Assembly: GCA_900472485.1 (NCBI GenBank)
Contig: UCII01000026.1
Coordinates: 1 to 64,000, forward strand
Reading direction: 5' to 3'
DNA length: 64,000 bases
Source of the DNA: Hyphomicrobiales bacterium
GTDB lineage: Bacteria; Pseudomonadota; Alphaproteobacteria; Rhizobiales; Rhizobiaceae
This document shows, piece by piece, positions 36,947 to 45,089 of this stretch (the first letter of the stretch is position 1; each line of letters opens with the position of its first letter). The notes under the pieces were generated by a model. It was not told where the DNA came from. It did not search any database and worked only from the letters and a program-made list of their open reading frames with translations. The translations under genes were made by a program, and so were the position numbers.

Positions 36947-38287
36947 TTGCAGCCCGCAAATCAGGAAATGTCACAGGTCGAGCACTCGGCCATATCAAAG
37001 GTTTCGAAGCGGCTGGTGCCGTTCATCGCCTTGATGTTCTTCATCAACTTCCTTGACCGCACGGCGATTTCCTTCGCCGGGCCGAACGGCATGACGACGG
37101 ATCTGGCGCTGACGGCAGCGCAGTTCGGCTTTGCCGCCGGCATCTTCTTTTTCGGCTACATCGTTCTCGAAATCCCGAGCAATCTCGCGCTTCACAAATA
37201 CGGCGCGCGCCGCTGGCTCGCCCGCATCATGGTGAGCTGGGGCATCGTCGCACTGCTGTTCACGTGGGTCTCGAGCGCAACGGAACTTTATGTGCTGCGT
37301 TTCCTGCTCGGCGTTACCGAAGCCGGCTTCTTTCCGGGGGCGATCCTGTTCTTGAGCATGTGGGTGCCGGCCAAGCATCGCAGCAAGATCCTGGCACTGT
37401 TCTACCTCGCCCAGCCGCTAACGACCGTTATCGGCGCACCCTTTGCGGCCATGCTGATCCAGATGCATGGTTTCTTCGGCCTTGAGGGCTGGCGCGTCAT
37501 GTTCTTCGGCGTCGCCATTCCAGCTATCTTTGTCGGCATCATCACCTGGTTCTACCTTGCTGATCGGCCCGATGATGCGAAATGGCTGACCCAGGCCGAG
37601 AAAGATTGGCTGAACCGGGAGCTTGCCGGTGAGGAAAAGGCAAAGGCTGCCGCACATGGTAAGATGACTGGCCTCGCCCTGACGGATGGCCGGGTTTGGC
37701 TGCTGTCGGTCATCTATTTCGGTCTGATTTATGGTCTCTATGCGCTGGCCTTCTTCCTGCCGACGATCATTGCCGGCTTCGAAACGAAATTCGGCACCAA
37801 GTTCGATGTCTTCGACAAGGGGCTGATTACGGCCATTCCCTATCTGCCGGCGGCTGTTGCCCTGTTCTTCTGGAGCCGCGATGCGTCCAGGCGCGGTGTG
37901 CGGCCGTGGCACATCGGAGTTCCGGCCCTGCTTGGCGCCTTCAGCATTCCGGCAGCACTCTATATGGGCTCGCCTGAAGCGACGATCGTGATGATCACGC
38001 TGACGGCTTGCGCGATCTTTTCCGCCCTGCCGAATTTCTGGGCCATTCCGTCGCGTTTCCTGACGGGGCCGGCGGCTGCGGCGGGCATCGCGCTGATCAA
38101 CACCATCGGCAATATCGCAGGCTTCGCCGCACCCTATGTGACCGGTGTCGTCAAGGATGCGACCGGCCTCTATGAACTGCCGATGTTCATCGTCGGGGCG
38201 CTGATGCTGTTGTCGGCCCTGCTAGCTTTCTCGTTGAACGGGCGGGTCCGCGAGCCGGAACTGGTTACCTACGGCAGCAAGGGCTGA
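36947..38287 (+). CDS. MFS transporter, anion:cation symporter (ACS) family
   Basis: A 446-residue twelve-helix transporter of the ACS family, which imports organic acids such as hydroxyphenylacetate, phthalate or tartrate-like compounds. Family features include FINFLDRTAISFAGPNGMTTDL near residue 25-46 (not quoted further), FGYIVLEIPSNLALHKYGARRW and ALPNFWAIPSRFLTGPAAAAGIA. The substrate is unknown. The start appears to be TTG at 36947 because GGGGGGAGGA lies seven bases upstream; the next ATG (36968) has only AGGAA almost touching it. A divergent LysR gene probably controls it. Confidence 0.86.
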   Translation: MQPANQEMSQVEHSAISKVSKRLVPFIALMFFINFLDRTAISFAGPNGMTTDLALTAAQFGFAAGIFFFGYIVLEIPSNLALHKYGARRWLARIMVSWGIVALLFTWVSSATELYVLRFLLGVTEAGFFPGAILFLSMWVPAKHRSKILALFYLAQPLTTVIGAPFAAMLIQMHGFFGLEGWRVMFFGVAIPAIFVGIITWFYLADRPDDAKWLTQAEKDWLNRELAGEEKAKAAAHGKMTGLALTDGRVWLLSVIYFGLIYGLYALAFFLPTIIAGFETKFGTKFDVFDKGLITAIPYLPAAVALFFWSRDASRRGVRPWHIGVPALLGAFSIPAALYMGSPEATIVMITLTACAIFSALPNFWAIPSRFLTGPAAAAGIALINTIGNIAGFAAPYVTGVVKDATGLYELPMFIVGALMLLSALLAFSLNGRVREPELVTYGSKG

Positions 38288-38352
38288 AATTGTTCGACCG
38301 AAGAATAGACATTTTTGATGGCGGCTGTGGAAATGGCCGCCATTGTCTTTCT

Positions 38353-39402
38353 TCAGGCTGCCCGCAGCAGCATGCCGAAGAGATCGCGCGGATCGTCCGG
38401 GTCGGCGATGATGTCGAGCTTCTGGAAGTAGTCCGTGCCGGCAAGCTTTTCGCGGACGTAGCGCAGGGCGGAGAAATCCTCGATCGCAAAGCCGACGCTG
38501 TCGAACAGCGTGATCTGCCTATCGCTGCTGCGGCCCGGTGCCCGGCCGCTCACGACCTGCCAGAGTTCGGTAACCGGATAGTCCGCGTCCATCTGCTGGA
38601 TTTCGCCTTCGATGCGGGTCTGCGGCGGATATTCGACAAAGGTGTCGGAGCGCAGCAGGATGTCGCGGTGGAGTTCCGTCTTGCCGGGGCAATCGCCGCC
38701 GATGGCGTTGATGTGCACGCCGGCGCCGACCATGTTGTCGGTGAGGATCGTGGCATATTGTTTGTCGGCCGTGCATGTCGTGATGATGTCGGCACCTTCG
38801 ATGGCCGCCTGGGCCGAGGTGCAGGACACGAGCTTCAGGCCGGTCTTTGCGAGATTGCGAACGGTCTTTTCCGTGGCTCTGGGATCAATGTCGTAAAGGC
38901 GGACCTCTTCTATGCCGAGCACCGCCTTCATCGCCAGTGCCTGAAATTCGGCCTGCGCGCCATTGCCGATCAAGGTGAGGCGCCTCGAATTGGCCGGCGC
39001 TAGATGTTTTGCCGCCATCGCCGAGGTTGCCGCTGTGCGCAACGCCGTCAGCAGCGTCATTTCCGTCAGCAGCACAGGGTAGCCGGTCGAGACTTCTGCA
39101 AGCAGGCCGAAGGCGGTCACCGTCTGCAGGCCCTGCGCCATGTTCTTCGGATGGCCGTTGACATATTTGAAGCTGTAGACCGCCCCATCCGAGGTCGGCA
39201 TCAGCTCGATGACGCCGTCATGCGAATGGGAAGCGACGCGTGGCGTCTTGTCGAAGAGGTCCCAGCGGCGGAAATCCGCTTCGATGGCATCCGTGAGTTC
39301 GATGAGCGCGGTTTCGACGCCGATATGATGGACGAGCCGCATCATGTTCTCGACGCTGACGAAGGGAATGAAAGCTCTTTCCGATGGGAGCGGTGCGGAC
39401 AT
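38353..39402 (-). CDS. ocd: Ornithine cyclodeaminase family protein
   Basis: A 349-residue protein of the ornithine cyclodeaminase/mu-crystallin family. It shows the NAD-binding segment LTLIGNGAQAEFQALAMKAV (about residues 130-149), the ELMPTSDGAVYSFKYVNGHP substrate segment and VGAGVHINAIGGDCPGKTEL. The ornithine enzyme converts L-ornithine to L-proline and ammonia; close relatives act on other amino acids or imines. The full length (about 350) and KTEL region fit the true Ocd group. The ATG at 39402 has GAGGA eight bases upstream. A divergent Lrp-type gene is its likely regulator. Confidence 0.88.
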   Translation of the reverse strand: MSAPLPSERAFIPFVSVENMMRLVHHIGVETALIELTDAIEADFRRWDLFDKTPRVASHSHDGVIELMPTSDGAVYSFKYVNGHPKNMAQGLQTVTAFGLLAEVSTGYPVLLTEMTLLTALRTAATSAMAAKHLAPANSRRLTLIGNGAQAEFQALAMKAVLGIEEVRLYDIDPRATEKTVRNLAKTGLKLVSCTSAQAAIEGADIITTCTADKQYATILTDNMVGAGVHINAIGGDCPGKTELHRDILLRSDTFVEYPPQTRIEGEIQQMDADYPVTELWQVVSGRAPGRSSDRQITLFDSVGFAIEDFSALRYVREKLAGTDYFQKLDIIADPDDPRDLFGMLLRAA

Positions 39403-39545
39403 TCTCGTATCCTCGGTGGAAATCATTTCCTATAGGGTATCAAGCGGATCGATTGACTAAAATCGCAAAACTGTGTCAGTTCTGGTATGGCTTTATACAA
39501 ATTGCCTAGGTTTTTTGACGGAATGGACAAGATCAGGATCATGCG
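39403..39545. promoter_or_regulatory. ocd / lrp divergent promoter region
   Basis: This 143-base gap between the divergent ocd and Lrp-type genes is AT-rich from about 39440 to 39525 and contains several T/A tracts. It must hold promoters for both genes. No operator can be delimited by eye. Confidence 0.4.
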
Positions 39546-39983
39546 ATGACGCTCGCCAAATATATTCCCGATGATCTCGACCGGCGTATCATCGCTCATC
39601 TGCGTGCCGACGGGCGGGCTTCGCTCTCCAAACTGTCCGATGTTTTGGGCGTCGCGCGTGGTACGGTGCAGAACCGGCTGGATCGACTGATAGAGACCGG
39701 CACGCTGCTTGGTTTCACCGTAAGAGTTCGGGAAGACTATGAGGAGCAGACCGTGCATGCCGTCATGATGATCGAAGTCGTCGGGAAATCGACGACACAG
39801 GTCATCCGCAAACTGCGCGGCCTTCCCGAAATTTATTCGCTGCATACGACGAATGGCAATTGGGATCTGGTCGCCAATATCCGCGCGACCAGCCTATCCG
39901 ACTTCGACCGCGTCTTGCGCGAGGTGCGGATGATCGATGGCGTTGCAAACAGCGAGACCAGCCTGTTGCTGAGCAGCCTGTGA
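39546..39983 (+). CDS. Lrp/AsnC-family regulator next to ocd
   Basis: A 145-residue Lrp-type regulator: helix-turn-helix DDLDRRIIAHLRADGRASL and LSDVLGVARGTVQNRLDRLIE, then the RAM domain (about residues 60-140; LPEIYSLHTTNGNWDLVANI). It is divergent from ornithine cyclodeaminase and may respond to ornithine or arginine, as known for similar pairs. That response is inference from adjacency. Confidence 0.9.
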   Translation: MTLAKYIPDDLDRRIIAHLRADGRASLSKLSDVLGVARGTVQNRLDRLIETGTLLGFTVRVREDYEEQTVHAVMMIEVVGKSTTQVIRKLRGLPEIYSLHTTNGNWDLVANIRATSLSDFDRVLREVRMIDGVANSETSLLLSSL

Positions 39984-40019
39984 TAGGTGCCTTAAAGGTT
40001 GCCGCCCGTGAGCGGGCCG

Positions 40020-40277
40020 TCAGGAACGATGTGCGCGCAATATGCGCTTCCAGAGTGTGCCGCCGAGGAAGCGATTGAACACCATGAAATAGACGACGAT
40101 GAGAACGAAAAGCAGCAGCGCGGGTAAGCCATCGAGCTGGAAGCCATCCGCCGTCTTGCCACCGAAGATAGATGCAATAATGTAGCCCAAAACCAGGAAG
40201 GCGGTCAGGAAGTCGAAGACGGCGGCAAGCACGATGCGCCAGGTGGCTGGCTGCGCTGCGGGTTTTGTTTCAGACAT
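40020..40277 (-). CDS. RDD-family small membrane protein
   Basis: An 85-residue inner-membrane protein with two hydrophobic helices (about residues 13-38 and 50-70) and the C-terminal FLGGTLWKRIL, which resembles the end of RDD domains (GGTxGKRxLG). The start at 40277 begins MSETKPAAQP; the frame extends to 40322 without a better start. Function unknown. It is divergent from the VanZ-like gene at 40526. Confidence 0.7.
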   Translation of the reverse strand: MSETKPAAQPATWRIVLAAVFDFLTAFLVLGYIIASIFGGKTADGFQLDGLPALLLFVLIVVYFMVFNRFLGGTLWKRILRAHRS

Positions 40278-40525
40278 TGTCGAACCCAATCCTATTCGCA
40301 AAAGACGACGGCAGGAATGCATCGGCCGCTAGTCGGCGGACCACATCACCGATACATCCAATGCGGAAGCGCTTTGTCAATCGCGCCGGCGGTCATAGCT
40401 GATGCGGCGAGCCGTTTTACTTGTTCCCGGCAGAGATTGGCGTCAGCCAGCGGAGCCCGACCGGAAGCGCAGACAGGCCGTGCCACACAGCTTGAAAACT
40501 CGCGGCTTGTTGTTATGATTTTTGC

Positions 40526-40873
40526 ATGGAACTTACGCTGCTCGCTCATGCTCTTGCCTGGATCGTGCTCGGCCTGATCGTCGTGACGACGGTCGTTCCG
40601 GTCAGGACGAAGTACCCGCTCATGGCAATGGCGAGCATCGACAGCGTCATCCCATTCGGTCTTCTGGGATTTCTGCTTGTCATGGCTTACCCCGAGGACC
40701 GTCGCATCATTGCTCTCGTGTGCATATTGGTTGCAGCTGCAAGCGAGTCGCTCGCGCTGATCCTGCCGCAAAAATGCCTCAGGATCGAACGCGCGATCTT
40801 GAAAGTGCTTGCTACGGTTTCGGGCCTGCTTTTGGGCGCATTACTTATGGAGTGCACGCTGCAGGCATCGTAA
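40526..40873 (+). CDS. VanZ-like small membrane protein
   Basis: A 115-residue protein with three to four hydrophobic helices. Its middle part, DSVIPFGLLGFLLVMAYP followed by ASESLALILPQ, follows the pattern of the VanZ-like family (DKxxHFxAFxxLGxL...ExxQxxxPxR), but the usual histidine is replaced by Pro and the match is weak. Function unknown. No operon partner is evident. Confidence 0.6.
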   Translation: MELTLLAHALAWIVLGLIVVTTVVPVRTKYPLMAMASIDSVIPFGLLGFLLVMAYPEDRRIIALVCILVAAASESLALILPQKCLRIERAILKVLATVSGLLLGALLMECTLQAS

Positions 40874-40959
40874 CTTGCCGACAGCATAACGGCATTCGAC
40901 TCCTCTTGAATCTCTTGCGCTTTCTCAAAGCAAACGAATGTTATATCTTCCATATACAA

Positions 40960-41715
40960 CTAACGCTCGGATGGTTTGCCGCTTTGGCTCTCCAGCCGAT
41001 AGCGATGTCCCGGATAAACCAGTCGCGCCGTGGACACGATGCCGCGCGCCGACCAGGTGCGCCTCCAGATCGTCAGGCAGGGTTCGGTCTTCAGGATCGT
41101 CAGCAGCTTGCATTCCCAGGCTTGCGGCATGACGGCTTCGACGACATGTTCCGAGCCGCTGAGCGGGGCAACGGCCGAAAGGTAGGCATTCGGCGTCATA
41201 TCGGTAAAATCTTGCTGCAGGTAATCGGGGGCGGCGTCCGGATGGACATGGCGGTCCTCGATTTGAACCGGCACCCCGTTCTCGCTGTGCACGATCAGCG
41301 AATGGAAAACCGGCGATCCGATATCGAATTCCAGCGCATCGGCCACGTCGGGCGACGCGGCTTCCTGGGCAAGCACGATCACCGTTGCCTGGTGGGAATG
41401 ACCGCGTTCGGCGATTTCCTCGGCGATGTTGCGGACCTCGAACAGCGCCGATGCCCCCTTGCGCTCGGCGACGAAGGAACCGACGCCCTGGATGCGAACG
41501 AGCTCCCCTTCATTGGCCAGCTCTCGCAGTGCGCGATTGGCCGTCATCTTGCTGACGCCAAGTTCGACCACCAATTCGTTTTCGGAGGGAACGCGATATT
41601 TGGGCGGCCACTCGCCACTATGAATGCGGTCGAGTATCATCTGCTTAACGCCGGCATAGAGTGGTGCGGCGTCATTTTCCGCCAGTTCGCGTCTCATCTC
41701 GCCGGAACGCTTCAT
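40960..41715 (-). CDS. HutC-type GntR-family regulator
   Basis: A 251-residue GntR/HutC regulator. The winged helix (about residues 12-80) contains YRVPSENELVVELGVSKMTANRALRELANEGELVRIQG, of which the first part is the recognition region; the UTRA ligand domain (about 95-240) includes PVFHSLIVHSENGVPVQIED and the ending TARLVYPGHRYRLE, typical of HutC, the urocanate-sensing repressor of histidine use. It is divergent from an operon with a histidine-type ABC importer and a histidine ammonia-lyase homologue, so it very likely controls that operon. The ligand may be urocanate or a related product. Confidence 0.88.
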   Translation of the reverse strand: MKRSGEMRRELAENDAAPLYAGVKQMILDRIHSGEWPPKYRVPSENELVVELGVSKMTANRALRELANEGELVRIQGVGSFVAERKGASALFEVRNIAEEIAERGHSHQATVIVLAQEAASPDVADALEFDIGSPVFHSLIVHSENGVPVQIEDRHVHPDAAPDYLQQDFTDMTPNAYLSAVAPLSGSEHVVEAVMPQAWECKLLTILKTEPCLTIWRRTWSARGIVSTARLVYPGHRYRLESQSGKPSER

Positions 41716-41908
41716 TGCCTATTCCCTTTGCACCGAGTGAATCTGCCTCGAAAACAACTTTCCCACTTGCATATCATAAATTATCTCATATGGTACCCTA
41801 TACAACCTCGCAATCAATCCTAAAAATTAATTGGGAAAGCGGGCAAGCCGGCGAAGATCGGTAGGAAATGCTGCAAGGCTTATTTCAACCTCAGAGGAGC
41901 TCTACACG
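41716..41908. promoter_or_regulatory. HutC-type regulator / ABC operon divergent control region
   Basis: The 193-base gap is AT-rich in its middle (about 41755-41835). Two half-sites face each other: CTTGCATAT (41766-41774) and TATACAAC (41799-41806, reading GTTGTATA on the other strand), similar to the CTTGTATA halves of known HutC operators. TATACAAC recurs at 40953-40960 at the end of the regulator gene. GAGGAG precedes the first operon gene. The operator assignment is tentative. Confidence 0.45.
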
Positions 41909-42748
41909 ATGAAATTCAGTGCAATTCTCTTGTCAGGCGTCGTGGCCGCCGCCGCTTTCGCCGCGCCGGCCGTTGCCAAGGACTGGAAGACGGCAACGAT
42001 CACCCTGGAAGGTGCCTACGCGCCGTGGAACATGACGAACGCCGACGGTACGCTCGGCGGGTTCGAGCCGGAGCTTGCCAAGGTTCTGTGCGAACGCGCC
42101 AAGATCGATTGCAAGCTCGTCGCTTCCGACTGGGACGGCATGATCCCGGCGCTGAACGCCGGCAAGTTCGATGTCATCATGGATGCGCTGTCGATCACCG
42201 ACGAGCGCAAGCAGGTCATTGGCTTCACCATTCCTTACGCCGCGACGCCCGCCGCTTTCGCGACCGCCAAGGATAGCCCGCTTGCCAATGCCGCCGGCAC
42301 CGGCGCTACGATCAAGATGACCCCCGGTCAGACCGGCGTCAAAGAAATCGACGTGCTGAAGGAAGCCTTCAAGGGCAAGACGATCGGCATTCAGGCCGCA
42401 ACCGTTTATGCCAAGTTCGTCTATGACAACTTCGGCTCGATCGCCACGATCCGCGAATACAAGACCGGCGCCGACCGCGATCTCGATCTTCAGAACGGCC
42501 GTATCGACCTCGGCTTCGACGATGCTGTCTACTTCGCGAACGCTTTCGCTAGCGCCAATGATTCTCTCGCCTTCACCGGCCCGGAAATCGCCGGCTCCAT
42601 CTGGGGCGAAGGCGAAGGCCTCGGCATCCGCAAGGCCGATACCGACCTGCGCGACAAGTTCAACGAAGCGATCAAGTCGGCTCTTGCCGACGGTACCATC
42701 AAGACCCTGTCGATGAAGTGGTTCAAGGTCGACGTCAGCCCGAATTGA
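41909..42748 (+). CDS. ABC amino-acid transporter, periplasmic binding protein (HisJ/OccT-like)
   Basis: A 279-residue periplasmic solute-binding protein of family 3 with a signal peptide (about residues 1-23, AVAKDW). Visible segments are ITLEGAYAPWNMTNADG, GGFEPELAKVLCERA, ASDWDGMIPALNAGKFDVIM and the late GLGIRKADTDLRDKFNEAI, the layout of histidine, lysine-arginine-ornithine and octopine/nopaline binders. It delivers the substrate to the permeases encoded next. The ligand cannot be read from the sequence. The ATG at 41909 has GAGGAG upstream; the frame starts earlier but without signal peptide. Confidence 0.9.
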   Translation: MKFSAILLSGVVAAAAFAAPAVAKDWKTATITLEGAYAPWNMTNADGTLGGFEPELAKVLCERAKIDCKLVASDWDGMIPALNAGKFDVIMDALSITDERKQVIGFTIPYAATPAAFATAKDSPLANAAGTGATIKMTPGQTGVKEIDVLKEAFKGKTIGIQAATVYAKFVYDNFGSIATIREYKTGADRDLDLQNGRIDLGFDDAVYFANAFASANDSLAFTGPEIAGSIWGEGEGLGIRKADTDLRDKFNEAIKSALADGTIKTLSMKWFKVDVSPN

Positions 42749-42849
42749 TGAGTGCGGCCCTCGGCCGGATATCATCGGTCTCCGGCTTTGCGGCCGGAGA
42801 CCATGTGATATCCTGACGCCTGAAACTGCCACGGACAGGGATTGGATCT

Positions 42850-43575
42850 ATGGCAAGCTTGCAATTGCTGGGCTTCGGCTCGAACGGATGGGGCGCGCTG
42901 CTGCTTGTTGCCGCCTTGATGACGCTCGCCGTCACGGCCACCGCCTTGGCCATTGGGGCCGTCCTGGGCGCGATCATCGCTTTCGCCAAGCTCTCCGGAA
43001 GCTTGGTGCTGAAGACGCTCGGCAATATCTACACCACCGTCTTTCGCGGCGTTCCCGAGCTTCTGATCATCTATCTGATCTATTTCGGCGGCTCGTCAGC
43101 GGTAACGTCCATCGGCAAATGGCTGGGCTATGAAGGCTTTCTCGGCTTGCCATCCTTTGCCGCGGGTGCTCTTGCCGTCGGCATCATTTCCGGCGCCTAT
43201 CAAGCAGAGGTGTTTCGCGGCGCCTATCTTGCTATCTCCAAGGGCGAACTGGAGGCCGCGTCCGCGATCGGCATGCATCTCGGTCTGCGCCTGCGCCGGA
43301 TCATCATTCCGCAGGTCTTCCGCTTCGCCATTCCCGGCCTCGGCAATGTCTGGCAGCTCAGCCTCAAAGATTCCGCTTTGATCTCGGTGACCGGCCTTGC
43401 CGAGCTAATGCGCACCAGCCAGGTCGCCGCTGGCTCCACCCGCCAGTATTTCCTCTTCTTCATCGCCGGCGGCATTCTCTATCTGGTCCTGACCAGCCTG
43501 TCGGACCGCATCTTCAACAGGGCCGAACGACGCGCCAATCGCAGCATGCCGGCTGCGACGATCGGCCAGGCTTGA
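42850..43575 (+). CDS. ABC amino-acid transporter permease (HisQ-like)
   Basis: A 241-residue inner-membrane permease of the His/Glu/Gln/Arg family with five predicted helices. It has the family N-terminal segment and VFRGVPELLIIYLIYFGG, and the ATPase-contact loop EAASAIGMHLGLRLRRIIIPQVFRFAIPG with the EAA motif at about residues 135-150. It forms the channel with the next permease. It lies 101 bases after the binding-protein gene and 10 bases before the next permease. Confidence 0.92.
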   Translation: MASLQLLGFGSNGWGALLLVAALMTLAVTATALAIGAVLGAIIAFAKLSGSLVLKTLGNIYTTVFRGVPELLIIYLIYFGGSSAVTSIGKWLGYEGFLGLPSFAAGALAVGIISGAYQAEVFRGAYLAISKGELEAASAIGMHLGLRLRRIIIPQVFRFAIPGLGNVWQLSLKDSALISVTGLAELMRTSQVAAGSTRQYFLFFIAGGILYLVLTSLSDRIFNRAERRANRSMPAATIGQA

Positions 43576-43585
43576 GGAGGACGGC

Positions 43586-44290
43586 ATGGATTTCGATTTT
43601 CTTTCGAGCACGATGATCACACTGCTAAAAGCGGTGCCGATGACGCTGCTGCTCTTCTCCCTGTCGATCCTCTGCGGCGGCATTCTAGCGCTCGTCATCG
43701 TCGCCATGCGCGTCAGCGGCAATCCGATTCTGTCCGGCTTTGCCAAGGGCTATATTTTCGTATTTCGCGGCTCGCCGCTGTTGATCCAAATGTTCCTGGT
43801 CTTCTACGGTTTGGCGCAGTTCTCCATCATCCGCTACTCCTTCCTCTGGCCGTTCCTGCGCGAGCCCGTCGTCTGCGCGATCCTGTCGCTGGCGCTCTGC
43901 ACCGCCGGCTATTCGGCCGAGATCTTCCGCGGCGGCATCCGTGCCGTTTCGCCGAAGGAGATTGAAGCCGCGCGTTCGATCGGGATGTCCGGCTTCCTGC
44001 TGGTTCGCCGCATCATCGCGCCGATCGCCTTCCGGCACGCGCTCCCGGCCTATTCGACCGAGATCGTGCTGATGATGAAGTCGACGGCGCTCGCGAGCCT
44101 CGTCACGGTCTGGGAGGTCACGGGCGTTGCCCAGCGGCTCATCTCGCAGACCTATCGCACGATGGAAGTCTTCATCTGTGCCGCGATCATCTACCTCGTG
44201 CTGAATTTCATCATTCTGCAGGCCATGGCCCTGCTGGAATATTCTCTGTCCCGCCATCGCCGCGCGATACCGCCGGCGCTGAAGGCCTAA
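43586..44290 (+). CDS. ABC amino-acid transporter permease (HisM-like)
   Basis: A 234-residue permease of the same family: FVFRGSPLLIQMFLVFYGLAQF, then the EAA loop EIEAARSIGMSGFLLVRRIIAP and STALASLVTVWEVTGVAQRL at about residues 165-184. Five helices are predicted. It pairs with the preceding permease and the following ATPase, in the usual HisQMP order. Confidence 0.92.
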   Translation: MDFDFLSSTMITLLKAVPMTLLLFSLSILCGGILALVIVAMRVSGNPILSGFAKGYIFVFRGSPLLIQMFLVFYGLAQFSIIRYSFLWPFLREPVVCAILSLALCTAGYSAEIFRGGIRAVSPKEIEAARSIGMSGFLLVRRIIAPIAFRHALPAYSTEIVLMMKSTALASLVTVWEVTGVAQRLISQTYRTMEVFICAAIIYLVLNFIILQAMALLEYSLSRHRRAIPPALKA

Positions 44291-44312
44291 AGCTTACTGG
44301 AGCAGGCAAATC

Positions 44313-45089
44313 ATGCCAGGTGTCACCCGACTTTCCGTCCGCAACATCCGCAAGAGCTTCGGTACTCATGAAGTCTTGCGCGGCATTTCCCTCGATGCTC
44401 AGGATGGCGATGTGATTTCGCTGCTCGGCGCTTCCGGCTCGGGCAAATCGACTTTCCTTCGCTGCATCAACCTTCTCGAAATCGCCACCGATGGCGAGAT
44501 CTGGGTGGATGGCGAGCAGATCCGCATGATCCACAAGAATGGCAAAAGCTATCCGGCGAGCCATAAGCAGGTGGATCATATCCGTTCCGAACTCGGCATG
44601 GTCTTCCAGAGCTTCAATCTCTGGTCCCATATGACGATCCTTCAGAATGTCATCGAGGGTCCGGTTCATGTCCTGAAGCGTCCTCGCGCTGAATGCATCG
44701 CCGAGGCCGAAGTGCTGCTGGAAAAGGTCGGCATTGCCGACAAGCGCCACGCCTATCCCGCGCATCTCTCCGGGGGGCAGCAGCAGCGTGCGGCGATTGC
44801 CCGCGCGCTTGCCATGAAGCCGAAGCTCATGCTGTTCGACGAGCCGACTTCGGCGCTTGATCCCGAGCTTGTCGGCGAAGTGCTGCGCGTCATGCGCTCG
44901 CTTGCCGAAGAAGGCACGACGATGCTGGTCGTCACCCACGAAATGAGCTTCGCCCGCAACGTCTCCAACCGCGTCGTCTTCATGAAGGAAGGCCTCGTCG
45001 AAAGCACCGGCACGCCGGATGAGATGTTCGGCGGCGGCGCCTCGCCGGCATTTCGCCAGTTCATCGGTCATTTCGGAAACGGACAATGA
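44313..45089 (+). CDS. ABC amino-acid transporter ATP-binding protein (HisP-like)
   Basis: A 258-residue ATPase. Walker A is LLGASGSGKSTFLRC (about residues 33-47), the Q-loop is MVFQSFNLWSHMT, the signature is HLSGGQQQRAAIARALA, Walker B is LMLFDEPTSALDPE and the switch histidine is in VVTHEMSFA. It powers import through the two permeases. The stop overlaps the start of the lyase gene by ATGA (45086-45089), which ties transport and catabolism into one transcript. Confidence 0.94.
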   Translation: MPGVTRLSVRNIRKSFGTHEVLRGISLDAQDGDVISLLGASGSGKSTFLRCINLLEIATDGEIWVDGEQIRMIHKNGKSYPASHKQVDHIRSELGMVFQSFNLWSHMTILQNVIEGPVHVLKRPRAECIAEAEVLLEKVGIADKRHAYPAHLSGGQQQRAAIARALAMKPKLMLFDEPTSALDPELVGEVLRVMRSLAEEGTTMLVVTHEMSFARNVSNRVVFMKEGLVESTGTPDEMFGGGASPAFRQFIGHFGNGQ

